Shown here piece after piece: positions 1 through 8,398 of a stretch of DNA of 49,863 nucleotides. Position 1 is the first letter of the stretch; each line of letters opens with the position of its first letter. The position numbers and the translations under genes are program-made. The DNA comes from Lachnospiraceae bacterium (GTDB taxonomy: Bacteria > Bacillota_A > Clostridia > Lachnospirales > Lachnospiraceae), in NCBI GenBank assembly GCA_016291475.1, contig JAEEXJ010000008.1, positions 1-49,863 of the forward strand, given 5' to 3'. Under the pieces are notes generated by a model that had not been told where the DNA came from, did no database searches, and saw only the letters and a program-made list of their open reading frames with translations.

Positions 1-27
1 GTCCTTTTTTAGATTTTGAGGTAATAT

Positions 28-1320
28 ATGTACTGTGACAAGGCCCGCGTTATCTTAAAGAGCGGTAAGGGCGGAGACGGACATGTCTCATTCAGAAGAG
101 AAAAATACGTGACAAACGGTGGCCCCGACGGCGGAGACGGTGGAAGAGGCGGCGATGTCATTTTAAAGGTCGATAAGGGACTCAATACTCTTATCGATTT
201 CAGAAATATACGCAAATATGCTGCAGGCAACGGTGAAAACGGCGGAAAGAAGAACTGCCGCGGCAAGGACGGAGAAGACATCATTCTCAAGGTTCCTGAG
301 GGCACTGTTGTAAGGGAAGCCGAAAGCGGACAGGTCATCATCGATATGTCCGGTGACTGCATGGAATATACCATCCTCAAAGGCGGAAAAGGAGGACTCG
401 GAAACCAGCATTTCGCCACATCAACAATGCAGGCTCCCAAGTATGCCCAGCCCGGACAGCCCGCACTTGAACTTGAGACCATCTTCGAACTTAAGATAGT
501 TGCCGATGTAGGTCTTGTAGGATTCCCCAATGCAGGTAAGTCATCCCTTCTTGCGGCATGTACCAATGCACGTCCCAAGATCGCAGGATATCAGTTCACT
601 ACACTTCAGCCCAATCTCGGTGTTGTTGATCTCGGCGGAGACGGATTTGTAATAAGTGATATTCCGGGACTTATCGAAGGCGCTTCAGACGGACTCGGAC
701 TCGGCCATGAGTTCCTCAGACATGTTGAGAGAACCAAGGTTCTCATCCATGTCGTTGATGCGGCCGGTACCGAAGGTAGGGATCCCGTTGAGGATATCAG
801 ACTCATCAATTCCGAACTTGAAAAGTATAATCCCGATCTTTTAAAGAAACCCCAGATCATCGCTGCGAATAAGTCGGATCTGTTCGCATCATACGAAGGA
901 GCAGAGGATAACATCAAAGCTCTCAAGGATGCATTTGAACCGGAAGGCCTTAAGATATATACGATCTCCGCTGCTACGGGAGACGGAATAAAGGAACTTC
1001 TCAGAGCGGCATTCGAACTTCTTAAGACACTTCCCGAAGAGCAGATAGTCTTCGAACAGGAATACGATCCCGAGATCAACCTTAAGATAACCGAAGAGCC
1101 TTACACCGTTTACTTTGATGATGAGGAAGATGAGTACGTTATCGAAGGTCCCAGGATCGAGAAGATGCTCGGTTATACCAATCTTGATTCCGAAAAGGGT
1201 TTTGCATTCTTCCAGAGATTCCTCAAGGATAACGGAATGCTTGAACAGCTCGAGGACCTCGGCATCAAGGACGGAGATACCGTAAGACTTTACGGTCATT
1301 CATTTGAATATTACAAATAA
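28..1320 (+). CDS. obgE: GTPase ObgE/CgtA
   Basis: Obg-family GTPase acting in 50S ribosome assembly and stress signalling. The 430-residue product has the glycine-rich Obg fold at about residues 1-158 (many GGxGG turns), then a G domain with P-loop GFPNAGKSS, switch II DIPGLIEGA and base-recognition NKSD. The C-terminal OCT domain (about 345-430) carries the YVIEGPRIEKML segment. Length fits the three-domain Gram-positive form. A TTTTGAGG ribosome site precedes the ATG. It is the first gene of a ribosome-assembly cluster with yhbY, yqeK and rsfS; its promoter probably lies left of the window. Confidence 0.98.
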   Translation: MYCDKARVILKSGKGGDGHVSFRREKYVTNGGPDGGDGGRGGDVILKVDKGLNTLIDFRNIRKYAAGNGENGGKKNCRGKDGEDIILKVPEGTVVREAESGQVIIDMSGDCMEYTILKGGKGGLGNQHFATSTMQAPKYAQPGQPALELETIFELKIVADVGLVGFPNAGKSSLLAACTNARPKIAGYQFTTLQPNLGVVDLGGDGFVISDIPGLIEGASDGLGLGHEFLRHVERTKVLIHVVDAAGTEGRDPVEDIRLINSELEKYNPDLLKKPQIIAANKSDLFASYEGAEDNIKALKDAFEPEGLKIYTISAATGDGIKELLRAAFELLKTLPEEQIVFEQEYDPEINLKITEEPYTVYFDDEEDEYVIEGPRIEKMLGYTNLDSEKGFAFFQRFLKDNGMLEQLEDLGIKDGDTVRLYGHSFEYYK

Positions 1321-1330
1321 AGGTTAAGAT

Positions 1331-1642
1331 ATGGAACTTACAAGCAAACAAAGAGCATATTTAAAAGGTCTTGCAATGGACATCGATCCCGCGTTCAATC
1401 TCGGAAAAGCATCCGTAACTCCCGAGACGATTGCGGCACTTGATGAGTTCTTCGCAAAGAATGAGCTTCTCAAGATCTCGGTTCTCAAGAACTGTGAGGA
1501 CGATGCCAAGTCACTTGCGGAGATTGTTGCAGGCAGAACAAGATCGACCGTAGTTCAGGTCATCGGACGCAAGATCGTTCTTTACAAGCCCAACAAGGAC
1601 AAGCCTAAGATCGAGCTTCCCAAGGCATCTAAGAAAGCATGA
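1331..1642 (+). CDS. yhbY: YhbY family CRM-domain RNA-binding protein
   Basis: Small protein (103 aa) with the single CRM/YhbY fold, known to associate with pre-50S ribosomal particles. It shows the N-terminal LTSKQRAYLKGLA helix, the LNAG-type segment (here FNLGKASVTPE) and the C-terminal VVQVIGRKIVLYKP strand typical of the family. It starts 10 nt after obgE and its stop overlaps the yqeK start by 4 nt, so translation is probably coupled. In many Clostridia nadD lies between yhbY and yqeK; here there is no room for it. Confidence 0.95.
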   Translation: MELTSKQRAYLKGLAMDIDPAFNLGKASVTPETIAALDEFFAKNELLKISVLKNCEDDAKSLAEIVAGRTRSTVVQVIGRKIVLYKPNKDKPKIELPKASKKA

Positions 1643-2247
1643 AAAAAGAGATCATCAATTTCAGAAAAGCTCTTGAGAAAGATCTCGACCAGCAGAGGTT
1701 TGAGCATTCACTCGGTGTCGAATATACATCTGCATGCCTTGCCATCGTTTACGGAGCTGACATTACCGATGCGAGAGTTGCCGGTCTTCTTCACGACTGT
1801 GCCAAGTGCATTCCGCACACTGATCAGATCAAGATCATGGAGAAAGCAGGACAGCCTCCGCTTCAGGAAGAATACGATGATCAGTCGCTTCTTCATGCAA
1901 AATGCGGAGCGATAGTCGCAAGGGATAAGTACGGTATCGAGGATGAGAACATTCTTAATGCGATAAGATTCCATACCGTCGGACGTCCGAATATGACTCT
2001 TCTCGAGAAGATAGTTTATATCGCGGATTTTCTTGAGCCTAACAGAAAAGACCTCGAGATCATGGAAAGCGTACGACATGCCGCGTTCATCGATCTTGAC
2101 CAGACACTTCTCTGGATCATGGAAGGCGTATTATCTTATGTGAAAAAGAAAGGCATGGTTCCTGCTCCTTCGGGACTTGCCGCTTACGAATATTACAAGA
2201 ATCAGATCAAGGTTGACGAAGCCTTGAGAAATTGGAGGAAAGACTGA
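1639..2247 (+). CDS. yqeK: YqeK family HD-domain phosphohydrolase (Ap4A hydrolase type)
   Basis: HD-superfamily metal-dependent hydrolase of 202 residues. Characterised YqeK proteins cleave diadenosine tetraphosphate symmetrically. Visible metal-site motifs are the early H in RFEHSLGV, the HD pair in LLHDCAK, the HAKCGA helix and the FHTVGRPNMT / VYIADFLEPNR segments, all typical of YqeK. The start ATG overlaps the yhbY stop (ATGA). It precedes rsfS directly, the usual order in Firmicutes. The assignment is firm from sequence; the Ap4A role is family knowledge. Confidence 0.94.
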   Translation: MKKEIINFRKALEKDLDQQRFEHSLGVEYTSACLAIVYGADITDARVAGLLHDCAKCIPHTDQIKIMEKAGQPPLQEEYDDQSLLHAKCGAIVARDKYGIEDENILNAIRFHTVGRPNMTLLEKIVYIADFLEPNRKDLEIMESVRHAAFIDLDQTLLWIMEGVLSYVKKKGMVPAPSGLAAYEYYKNQIKVDEALRNWRKD

Positions 2248-2592
2248 TTGGCTGACAATATATCCAAAGAAATAAGAGCGGTAATCGATGCAATGGAAGA
2301 TAAGAAGGGACTTGATATCACCGTCCTTGATCTTTCATCCGTATCCGATATTACCGATCATTTTATAATCTGTTCCGGAACCAACCGTTCCCAGATCCAG
2401 GCACTTTCTGACGGTGTCGAGGAAGCTCTCGCAAAGAAGGGGCTTTTTCATAAGGGCATCGAAGGCTATGATACCGCAAACTGGATACTTCTTGATTACG
2501 GTGATTTCGTGGTTCACGTATTTGATAAGGATTCAAGATCCATGTACGATCTTGAAAGAGTATGGGGCGACGCCGGAAAAGTTGAGATCTGA
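2248..2592 (+). CDS. rsfS: Ribosome silencing factor RsfS
   Basis: RsfS/Iojap protein (114 aa), which binds L14 and blocks subunit joining under starvation. Diagnostic segments are DITDHFIICSGTNRSQIQALSDGVEE, seen here in pieces such as ITDHFIICSGTNRSQ, and the C-terminal NWILLDYGDFVVHVF stretch. The start codon is TTG, directly after the yqeK TGA; a GGAGGA ribosome site lies at about 2234-2239, which decides this start. A strong hairpin terminator follows at once. Confidence 0.95.
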   Translation: MADNISKEIRAVIDAMEDKKGLDITVLDLSSVSDITDHFIICSGTNRSQIQALSDGVEEALAKKGLFHKGIEGYDTANWILLDYGDFVVHVFDKDSRSMYDLERVWGDAGKVEI

Positions 2593-2598
2593 ATCAAA

Positions 2599-2630
2599 CG
2601 GGAATCGTACTACGATTCCCGATTATTTTG
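2599..2630 (+). terminator. Rho-independent terminator after rsfS
   Basis: Perfect inverted repeat with arms CGGGAATCGTA (2599-2609) and TACGATTCCCG (2611-2621), then a T-rich run (ATTATTTTG). It ends the obgE-rsfS cluster. The next gene starts only about 5 nt past it. Confidence 0.85.
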
Positions 2631-2634
2631 TGAT

Positions 2635-3291
2635 ATGAAAAAAGGAATTATCTTTGATATGGACGGAACCGTCTGGGACTCTTCGGAAAATGTCGCAAAG
2701 TCCTGGACTGTAAAGATCCATGAAGCAGGCTATACTGACAAGTTTATAACCCGTGACGATATCAAGAATGTCATGGGAAAGACCATGGATGTCATTGCGG
2801 ACATTCTCTTTCCTTTTACCGAAAAAGGACCGGAGAGGGATAAGCTTCGCTTTGCATGCCAGGAATATGAAGTTGCTTATCTTCGTGAATACGGAGGTCT
2901 TATGTATGACGGGATAACCGATACCTGGCGTAAGCTTAAGGAAATGGGTTATCACAATTACATCGTAAGCAACTGCCAGGCGGGGTATATCGAATGTTTC
3001 CTCGATCATTACAGGATCCCTTACGGAAAAGAAGACGATCTTATAGAGGACATCGAGTGCTACGGAAATAACCTTCTTCAAAAGGATGAGAATATCAAGC
3101 TTCTTGCCGAGCGTAACGAACTTACAGATGCATGTTATGTCGGTGATATCCAGAGTGACTATGATGCCACGATGAAGGCAGGATATAAGTTCATTCATGC
3201 TAAGTATGGCTTCGGTACTATCGGTGCTGATGTTCCGTTCATCAGTATATTTCCCGACCTGTTAAATGTTGTTCCGAAAGTGCTCGGGTGA
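2635..3291 (+). CDS. HAD-superfamily hydrolase (phosphoglycolate phosphatase-like)
   Basis: HAD phosphatase of 218 aa. Motif I is DMDGTVWD at residues 8-15 (nucleophile D8, acid D10), the helical cap covers about residues 20-85, motif II is IVSNCQ, and motif IV is CYVGDIQSDYDAT near residue 167. The subfamily resembles Gph/PGMB-type small-molecule phosphatases; the substrate is unknown. Motif I fixes the N-terminus, yet there is no Shine-Dalgarno sequence and the ATG sits right behind the rsfS terminator. It ends at a shared terminator facing lexA. Confidence 0.88.
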   Translation: MKKGIIFDMDGTVWDSSENVAKSWTVKIHEAGYTDKFITRDDIKNVMGKTMDVIADILFPFTEKGPERDKLRFACQEYEVAYLREYGGLMYDGITDTWRKLKEMGYHNYIVSNCQAGYIECFLDHYRIPYGKEDDLIEDIECYGNNLLQKDENIKLLAERNELTDACYVGDIQSDYDATMKAGYKFIHAKYGFGTIGADVPFISIFPDLLNVVPKVLG

Positions 3292-3340
3292 TCTGTTCTT
3301 GCAATGTTCAGGCGAGCGGTAGTTTTTTATCTATATACGT

Positions 3341-3375
3341 AAAAATCCCGATACACAGGTATCGGGATTTTGATT
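3341..3375. terminator. Bidirectional terminator between HAD gene and lexA
   Basis: Arms AAAATCCCGATAC and GTATCGGGATTTT with a 4-nt ACAG loop. It has A/T runs on both sides, so it can end the + strand HAD gene and the - strand lexA gene, which converge here. Confidence 0.9.
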
Positions 3376-3404
3376 ATGATAGATTTCGTTGTATAGGGTG
3401 TTGC

Positions 3405-4025
3405 TTATCTGAATATCCTGATGACTCCGTAGACTTTGCCGAGGATCTGGCAGGAATCCACGATGATGGGATCCATGGTGTCGTTCTCGGGCTGGAGTCT
3501 GATGTGGTTGTTCTCTTTGTAGAAGGTCTTGACCGTAGCGGAATCATCGATGAGGGCTACGACCATCTCACCGTTCTCGGCTGTGCTCTGCTGACGGACG
3601 ATGATGCGGTCTCCGCTGAAAATGCCGGCATTTATCATCGAATCACCCTTTACGTTGAGCATGAAGGTCTGGCCCTTGGAAAGCTCGGAAGCGGGGAGAG
3701 GGAAGTACTCGATGATATTGTCATCGGCCAGAAGAGGCTGTCCCGCAGCTACGTTGCCGTATACCGGAACGCTGGTCATCTCGGTGCGTACCATCTGGAA
3801 TGAATCGTCGCAGATCTCGATAGCCCTGGGTTTGGAAGGGTCTCTCTTTATATATCCTTTACGCTCGAGGGCTTCAAGGTGTGAAAATACGGAAGATGTG
3901 GATTTAAGAGAAACCTTCTCACCTATCTCTCTTACGGTGGGAGGATATCCCTTGGCAAGTATGACTTCTTTGAGATATTCAAGGATCTGTTCCTGCTTGG
4001 GGGTAAGCTGATTGAAATCTCTCAT
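3405..4025 (-). CDS. lexA: SOS repressor LexA
   Basis: Autocleaving SOS repressor (206 aa from this start). The N-terminal winged helix (about 1-65) includes LTPKQEQILEYL and GYPPTVREIGEKV. The cleavage bond lies in NVAAGQP (about residues 94-95). The S24-type catalytic Ser is in KGDSM (S129) and the Lys in ATVKTF (K166). The ATG at 4025 is chosen because AAAGGAG stands 8 nt upstream and the protein then begins MRDFNQLT like other LexA; a longer in-frame reading to 4088 would run through the promoter. Upstream LexA-like boxes suggest autoregulation. Confidence 0.97.
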   Translation of the reverse strand: MRDFNQLTPKQEQILEYLKEVILAKGYPPTVREIGEKVSLKSTSSVFSHLEALERKGYIKRDPSKPRAIEICDDSFQMVRTEMTSVPVYGNVAAGQPLLADDNIIEYFPLPASELSKGQTFMLNVKGDSMINAGIFSGDRIIVRQQSTAENGEMVVALIDDSATVKTFYKENNHIRLQPENDTMDPIIVDSCQILGKVYGVIRIFR

Positions 4026-4037
4026 AAATACTCCTTT

Positions 4038-4095
4038 CAAACATCTGTTTGCTTTTAATATAGCACATTTGTTCGAAGATGCAAACATATTTTCG
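4038..4095 (-). promoter_or_regulatory. lexA promoter with degenerate LexA boxes
   Basis: On the - strand, TTGCAT (4079-4084), a 16-nt spacer and TATATT (4057-4062) form a plausible sigma-A promoter. Three imperfect matches to the Gram-positive LexA box (CGAACRNRYGTTCG) lie at 4038-4051 (CAAACATCTGTTTG), 4062-4075 (AGCACATTTGTTCG, in the spacer) and 4082-4095 (CAAACATATTTTCG). They are weaker than those before the yneA-like gene, which would fit autoregulation at higher LexA levels. Box calls are inference. Confidence 0.6.
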
Positions 4096-4104
4096 ATAAA
4101 ACGG

Positions 4105-4134
4105 AAAAAAGACCCGGATCCGAAGATCCGGGCC
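4105..4134 (-). terminator. Terminator after DUF3048 gene
   Basis: On the - strand, stem CCCGGATC, tetraloop TTCG, GATCCGGG, then TCTTTTTT. It lies 26 nt past the stop of the DUF3048 gene and separates it from lexA. Confidence 0.9.
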
Positions 4135-4159
4135 TTTGCATTATCTTGAAAGCACTTAC

Positions 4160-5161
4160 TTAGCAGAATGCTACGAGTCCCCAGGAATCCATGGGAACGA
4201 TTCCGATGTAGGTCTTGCCGGGGTTAACGGTAAGAACGGAACCGTCAGCATTGAAGAATACGGTATGTCCGAGAACATCCTTGTACCAGGTGATGGCAAC
4301 GGCTCTTCCGTTTGTGATGTAGTAACCTACGCCCTGGCCGATGACACCGTAGATCATATATCCGTGATTGTCATATTCCATCATTGTTGCGCACTGGATG
4401 ATCACGTTGGTAAAGGTTACCTGCTGGAAGTCCTCAGCATCCTTAACGAAGGTACCGCACTCATTAAGATCATAAGTTCCGGTAGCTGTGTTGTAATAGA
4501 GCATGGTTGAGTTGTGAGGGAAGGGAAGGGATACAACTCCTGCGGGTGCGCCGCCCTGAAGCGTATTGGTTCCGAAGTTAAATCTGGGATTGACCATATT
4601 GGGATCGCTGTAGTAAGGAGAATATCCGGCTCTTGCGATCCTGGTGGGAATCTCACCCCTGAGTGCATACTCGGTGTACCAGCTGGGTTTTCCGTTGGGG
4701 ATCCTGCTGAATCCGCCCGAAAGGTGGGGAAGTCCGTAAAGAGATATAAAGGGATTGATGTAAACCGGACCTCCGTCGTGAACGAGAATGGCATCATATT
4801 CATTGGCAAGAATGATGTTGGTGGGACGGGTCGAACGGATATTTCCTATGCGTGCAACGTTTGCGTAATCCTTATAGATAGCCATGAGTCTGGTGACTCT
4901 GTTGTTGGCGGTGGAGTTGCACATCTCATAAACGATGTCTGCCTCAGCAAGTCCGTAGTGGGGAGATGCGATCTTGTCATTATCGATCATGACGGCTACG
5001 GGTCTCTGAAGCTCGGGTGCAGCGGTCGGAAGGCAGGTCAGCTCATTGATACCGGGAACAGCCTGTGCTGTGAAAGCAGGTACAAGTGAGAGAGAAGCTA
5101 CGATCACTGCCGCTGAGAGAAATGAAGTCAGTACTTTGAATATCTTTTTACCGAAAACCAT
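4160..5161 (-). CDS. Secreted DUF3048 domain protein (YerB-like)
   Basis: Exported protein of unknown function with DUF3048 N and C domains. A signal peptide (basic FGKKIF, hydrophobic core, AQA cleavage-like site near residue 34) lacks a lipobox Cys, so it is probably released or wall-associated rather than a lipoprotein. The DUF3048 hallmarks are RPVAVMIDND, GLAEADIVYEM, IGNIRSTRP and AILVHDGGP, with the C-terminal WYKDVLGHTVFF and GKTYIGIVP segments. The start at 5161 is preferred because GGAGG lies 6 nt upstream; an ATG at 5173 overlaps that site. It stands between lexA and the yneA-like gene. Confidence 0.85.
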   Translation of the reverse strand: MVFGKKIFKVLTSFLSAAVIVASLSLVPAFTAQAVPGINELTCLPTAAPELQRPVAVMIDNDKIASPHYGLAEADIVYEMCNSTANNRVTRLMAIYKDYANVARIGNIRSTRPTNIILANEYDAILVHDGGPVYINPFISLYGLPHLSGGFSRIPNGKPSWYTEYALRGEIPTRIARAGYSPYYSDPNMVNPRFNFGTNTLQGGAPAGVVSLPFPHNSTMLYYNTATGTYDLNECGTFVKDAEDFQQVTFTNVIIQCATMMEYDNHGYMIYGVIGQGVGYYITNGRAVAITWYKDVLGHTVFFNADGSVLTVNPGKTYIGIVPMDSWGLVAFC

Positions 5162-5274
5162 ATTATCCTCCATAAACAGTTTTTAACGGTTAAATACACA
5201 TACAACTTGATTATAATCAAATACAGCTTATTTTCAAATGGAAAAAGAGCGATTAAAGAAATTTTAAAAAGATG

Positions 5275-5335
5275 TTGACATTCGAATATATGTTCGATAA
5301 AATACAAACAGAACAAATGTTCTGAACATACATTC
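5275..5335 (+). promoter_or_regulatory. SOS promoter of yneA-like gene with three LexA boxes
   Basis: A near-consensus promoter: TTGACA at 5275-5280, 17-nt spacer, TAAAAT at 5298-5303. LexA boxes are CGAATATATGTTCG at 5283-5296 (fills the spacer, one mismatch to CGAACRNRYGTTCG), GAACAAATGTTC at 5311-5322 (perfect GAACNNNNGTTC core) and GAACATACATTC at 5324-5335 (one core mismatch). Together they cover the promoter and start region, so tight LexA repression is expected. Confidence 0.85.
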
Positions 5336-5345
5336 GGAGGTTAAC

Positions 5346-5684
5346 ATGAACGCTTATCTCAGAAACAGGAAAGTACAGATTGTTGCAGCGGCTCTTATCA
5401 TATTGATGATCACCGTCGTATCCGGCACATTTGCGATCAGATCACATGCGGAGAGCGTTAATGCGGAAAGCGATACCGTTTATTACAGATATACGGCTAT
5501 GTACCGTGTCAGCTCCGGAGATACACTCACTTCGATCGCAAAGCAGTACATGGATGATGTACATTACGATTCCGTATCCGATTACGTTAAGGAACTCCGT
5601 CAGATGAACGGAATGTACAATGATGATAAGCTGGTCACCGGAGAGCTTATAGCAGTCACCTATTATTCGACGGAATACAAATAA
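5346..5684 (+). CDS. yneA: YneA-like LysM cell-division suppressor (SOS-induced)
   Basis: 112-residue membrane-anchored LysM protein. A single transmembrane segment spans about residues 9-31 and a LysM domain about 52-107 (YRVSSGDTLTSIAKQYM ... ITG-like LVTGELIAVTYY). Size, topology, LysM domain, LexA boxes and nearness to lexA all match YneA, which in Bacillus delays septation during the SOS response. A CGGAGG ribosome site precedes the ATG. In Bacillus yneA is divergent from lexA; here a DUF3048 gene lies between them. Function is inferred from architecture and regulation. Confidence 0.8.
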   Translation: MNAYLRNRKVQIVAAALIILMITVVSGTFAIRSHAESVNAESDTVYYRYTAMYRVSSGDTLTSIAKQYMDDVHYDSVSDYVKELRQMNGMYNDDKLVTGELIAVTYYSTEYK

Positions 5685-5726
5685 CAGGAGTCATAGGTCT
5701 GTAATCATTTTATGAAGGCCCTGTAT

Positions 5727-6836
5727 TTACTCCTCCGGATCCTGTTTCGTATCCTTATCGGATTTCTTTCTTTCGGGAACCTTCTCCCTGAGCGTTACGA
5801 CACCCGCAGCCATTTTCCTGCTGTCGTCGAACTGTGAAGCATAGTGCTTTCTTGTAGTGTTAACATCCTTGTGCCCGAGCACGTCGGCAACCAGATATAT
5901 ATCGCCGGTCTCCCTGTAAAGGGCAGTTCCGTATGTACTCCTCAGTTTATGGGGAGTAATTTTTTTAAGGGAAGTTACCCTGGAAGAGTACTTCTTAACA
6001 AGCTTTTCAACGGCTCTTACGCTGATCCTCTTGTTCTGGAGGGATAAAAACAGAGCGTTCTCGGATCCTTTTTCCGGACCTATCTTTTCCCTTTCTTCCA
6101 GGTAATCAATCAGGGCATCCTGTACTTCATCACCGAAATATACGATCGATTCGTTGCCGCCTTTTCGAGTGACCTTGACTCCGCCGTTCTTGAAATCTAT
6201 ATCCCTTATATCGATGCCCACGCATTCCGATACTCTTATTCCTGTTCCGAGCAGAAGAGTAAGAATGGCAACATCTCTTGTCTTGGTCCTGTTATGGTAT
6301 TCCAGTTCCTTGTCGGTAAGTCCTTCGCCGGACTCTACCATATCAAGCAGTTTTGCCACCTCATCCGCATCAAGCCTTATGATGTTCTTTTCATGGATCT
6401 TGGGCGGTACAACAAGTTCTGCGGTGTTACGGGATACCTTTTCGGTCTCGAAATAGTATTTATACATTGAACGCAGAGCTGATAGTTTGCGTGCTTTACC
6501 GCGTTCTCCGTTGATAACGGTCCGTCCGTCCTTTTCGTAAAGTGATACAGTCTCAAGATATTCCTCAATATCGCTTCTCTGAATGCTCTCAAGTATGGAG
6601 ATGCTGAATTCACGAAGTTCCTTGCTCTTAAGGGATGGATTGTTCTCCTTTAAGAATTCGAAGAACATCCTGATATCATAGGCATATGCGAGACGGGTCC
6701 TTGCGGAGGTATTGGATTCTATGGCCCTGAAAAAGTCCTTGATCCAGGGCGGAAGCTCATCCAGAACAAGCCGCATTTTGCGGATATTGTCCCTTATCTG
6801 GGCATCATGATAATTTTCATCGCTAAGAACAGCCAT
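5727..6836 (-). CDS. Tyrosine recombinase (XerC/XerD-like)
   Basis: Site-specific recombinase of 369 aa. The N-terminal SAM-like core-binding domain is followed by a catalytic domain with Arg in LGTGIRVSE, Lys in VTRKGGNES, HKLR (TPHKLRSTYGT), His in LGHKDVNTTRKHYA and the Tyr in the same segment. The ATG at 6836 has AGGAG 7 nt upstream; the frame could extend to 6869 but without a ribosome site. The tail after about residue 345 is charged. It is convergent with the yneA-like gene. I see no flanking att repeats or phage genes, so it is more like a resident Xer-type enzyme than an element integrase. Confidence 0.85.
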   Translation of the reverse strand: MAVLSDENYHDAQIRDNIRKMRLVLDELPPWIKDFFRAIESNTSARTRLAYAYDIRMFFEFLKENNPSLKSKELREFSISILESIQRSDIEEYLETVSLYEKDGRTVINGERGKARKLSALRSMYKYYFETEKVSRNTAELVVPPKIHEKNIIRLDADEVAKLLDMVESGEGLTDKELEYHNRTKTRDVAILTLLLGTGIRVSECVGIDIRDIDFKNGGVKVTRKGGNESIVYFGDEVQDALIDYLEEREKIGPEKGSENALFLSLQNKRISVRAVEKLVKKYSSRVTSLKKITPHKLRSTYGTALYRETGDIYLVADVLGHKDVNTTRKHYASQFDDSRKMAAGVVTLREKVPERKKSDKDTKQDPEE

Positions 6837-6951
6837 ATAAACTCCTGAACATATTGACCGGACATTCATCCGCTTATGTATATATTATCATAAAACCTTG
6901 ATATATTGCGCAAAACAGGGGCCTTTTGATGGTGAATTTTTATACATTTAA

Positions 6952-6960
6952 TGATATAAT
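6952..6960 (+). promoter_or_regulatory. Extended -10 promoter before AI-2E-type gene
   Basis: TGATATAAT is an extended -10 element about 29 nt before the ATG. No good -35 hexamer is at the right distance (TTGATG at 6926 is 23 nt away), so this is a tentative call. Confidence 0.4.
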
Positions 6961-6988
6961 ATTTGAGTTTGCAGGAGAGGGAATTCCT

Positions 6989-8398
6989 ATGGATGATAAC
7001 AAAGAAAAAGATGTGTTTACAACAAATGCAGACGGCCGTATAAGAAATCAGAAGAGAAATCCCCGTTTAGACAATAATTACTATAAATGGGGACTTACAG
7101 TCTTTCTGACTTTTCTTGCATGCATGTTCGCATTTTATATTCTTTTCTATAATGCCCAGCTGCGTGCGGGAATAAACCGTATAAACAAGATACTTTCTCC
7201 TGTGTATGTGGGATTCATAATCGCATATCTTTTCAGCCCGCTCCTTAATATTCTCGAAAATAAGGTGATGTATCCTCTTTACAAGAAGATAAAGTTCATC
7301 AAGGATGAAAAAAAGATGCCTCTTGCAAGAGGTACCTCGATCATCGTCATAATCATTTTCTCTTTTTTCCTTGTTTATGCGATCGTGCAGATCATGCTCA
7401 AACAGGTCATACCTTCGCTTTTAAGCATCGTTTCCAATATCAGCATTTACCTTGATAACCTTACCAAATGGGCCAATAAGCTTCTTCAGGATAATCCTGA
7501 TCTTAATTCATTTGTCATGAAGGATCTGAACAGATTCTCGGATGATATCGAGATCTGGGTAAACGAGAAATTCAAGTCCATCACCGGAAAGATAGTCACA
7601 TCGCTTTCACAGGGATTTCTGGAATTTCTTTTAAAGCTGTGGAACTTTATCATAGGCTTCATCATTTCCATATATGTGCTCTGGAGTAAGGAAAGACACG
7701 TCGCAAGAAGCAAGAAGATCGTGTATGCGACATTTTCAAGAGAGACCGCAAATGCGATCGTGGAAGCATTCAGATATACGCATCGTACATTCATCGGATT
7801 CTTCTTCGGAAAGATCGTTGACTCGATAATCATCGGACTTATCTGTTTTATCGGATGTACGATAATGCAGATCCCTTATGCGATCCTTATAAGCATTATC
7901 GTCGGTGTGACAAATATCATTCCATTCTTCGGACCTTATTTCGGAGCTATTCCTTCAACGATACTGATCTTTGCATTCGATCCCATGCATCCCGGAAAAG
8001 CTCTTGCATTTGTTTTGTTCATACTTGCTCTGCAGCAGTTTGACGGAAATGTTCTCGGTCCCAGAATTCTTTCGACATCAACGGGACTTTCCGGATTCTG
8101 GATCATTTTCTCAATCACATTGTTCGGCGGACTTTTCGGTGTATTCGGAATGATAATCGGTGTACCTGTATTTGCCGTCATTTACGCCGGTCTTAAACAG
8201 CTCGGAAGAAACAAACTCAAGAAGAAGGGATATCCTTACAGAACAAGGGACTACATCGAACTTGGATCCATCAATGAAGACGGTTCCATTAATCCCATTC
8301 CTCCCATGGAAAAGAGACCGGGAAAGAAAGCTTTCATTTCAACGGTAATCGATAATTTCAAGACTAATAAAGCAAATAAAAAAGATAAAAAGAAATAA
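6989..8398 (+). CDS. AI-2E family transporter
   Basis: Polytopic membrane protein of 469 aa in the AI-2E exporter family (YtvI/PerM-like). Hydrophobic segments near residues 35-55, 70-90 and 110-130 precede a large loop, then a C-terminal block of helices with family motifs such as [14 protein letters not shown] and [15 protein letters not shown]. The tail is basic and soluble. The ATG at 6989 follows AGGAGAGG; an upstream in-frame ATG at 6926 would place the promoter inside the gene. The stop overlaps the next start (TAATG), so translation is coupled. Substrate unknown. Confidence 0.88.
   Translation: MDDNKEKDVFTTNADGRIRNQKRNPRLDNNYYKWGLTVFLTFLACMFAFYILFYNAQLRAGINRINKILSPVYVGFIIAYLFSPLLNILENKVMYPLYKKIKFIKDEKKMPLARGTSIIVIIIFSFFLVYAIVQIMLKQVIPSLLSIVSNISIYLDNLTKWANKLLQDNPDLNSFVMKDLNRFSDDIEIWVNEKFKSITGKIVTSLSQGFLEFLLKLWNFIIGFIISIYVLWSKERHVARSKKIVYATFSRETANAIVEAFRYTHRTFIGFFFGKIVDSIIIGLICFIGCTIMQIPYAILISIIVGVTNIIPFFGPYFGAIPSTILIFAFDPMHPGKALAFVLFILALQQFDGNVLGPRILSTSTGLSGFWIIFSITLFGGLFGVFGMIIGVPVFAVIYAGLKQLGRNKLKKKGYPYRTRDYIELGSINEDGSINPIPPMEKRPGKKAFISTVIDNFKTNKANKKDKKK

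Noticed and set aside
9..1079. Long - strand frames within obgE
   Set aside because: Antisense to a full-length ObgE; Ser/Pro-rich translations typical of shadow frames.
3288..3803. Open + strand frame of 171 codons opposite lexA
   Set aside because: It is antisense to a clear LexA, has no ribosome site, and its sequence shows no family; it reflects codon bias of lexA.
4136..5089. Two + strand frames opposite the DUF3048 gene
   Set aside because: Both mirror a well supported secreted protein and lack starts with ribosome sites.
5685..5726. Terminator between the yneA-like and recombinase genes
   Set aside because: Only a weak AGGAGT/ACTCCT pairing over a large loop; no T run, so not called.
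5727..6836. Tyrosine recombinase as a sign of a prophage or integrative element
   Set aside because: No structural, replication or att-like repeats around it; neighbours are chromosomal SOS and housekeeping genes.
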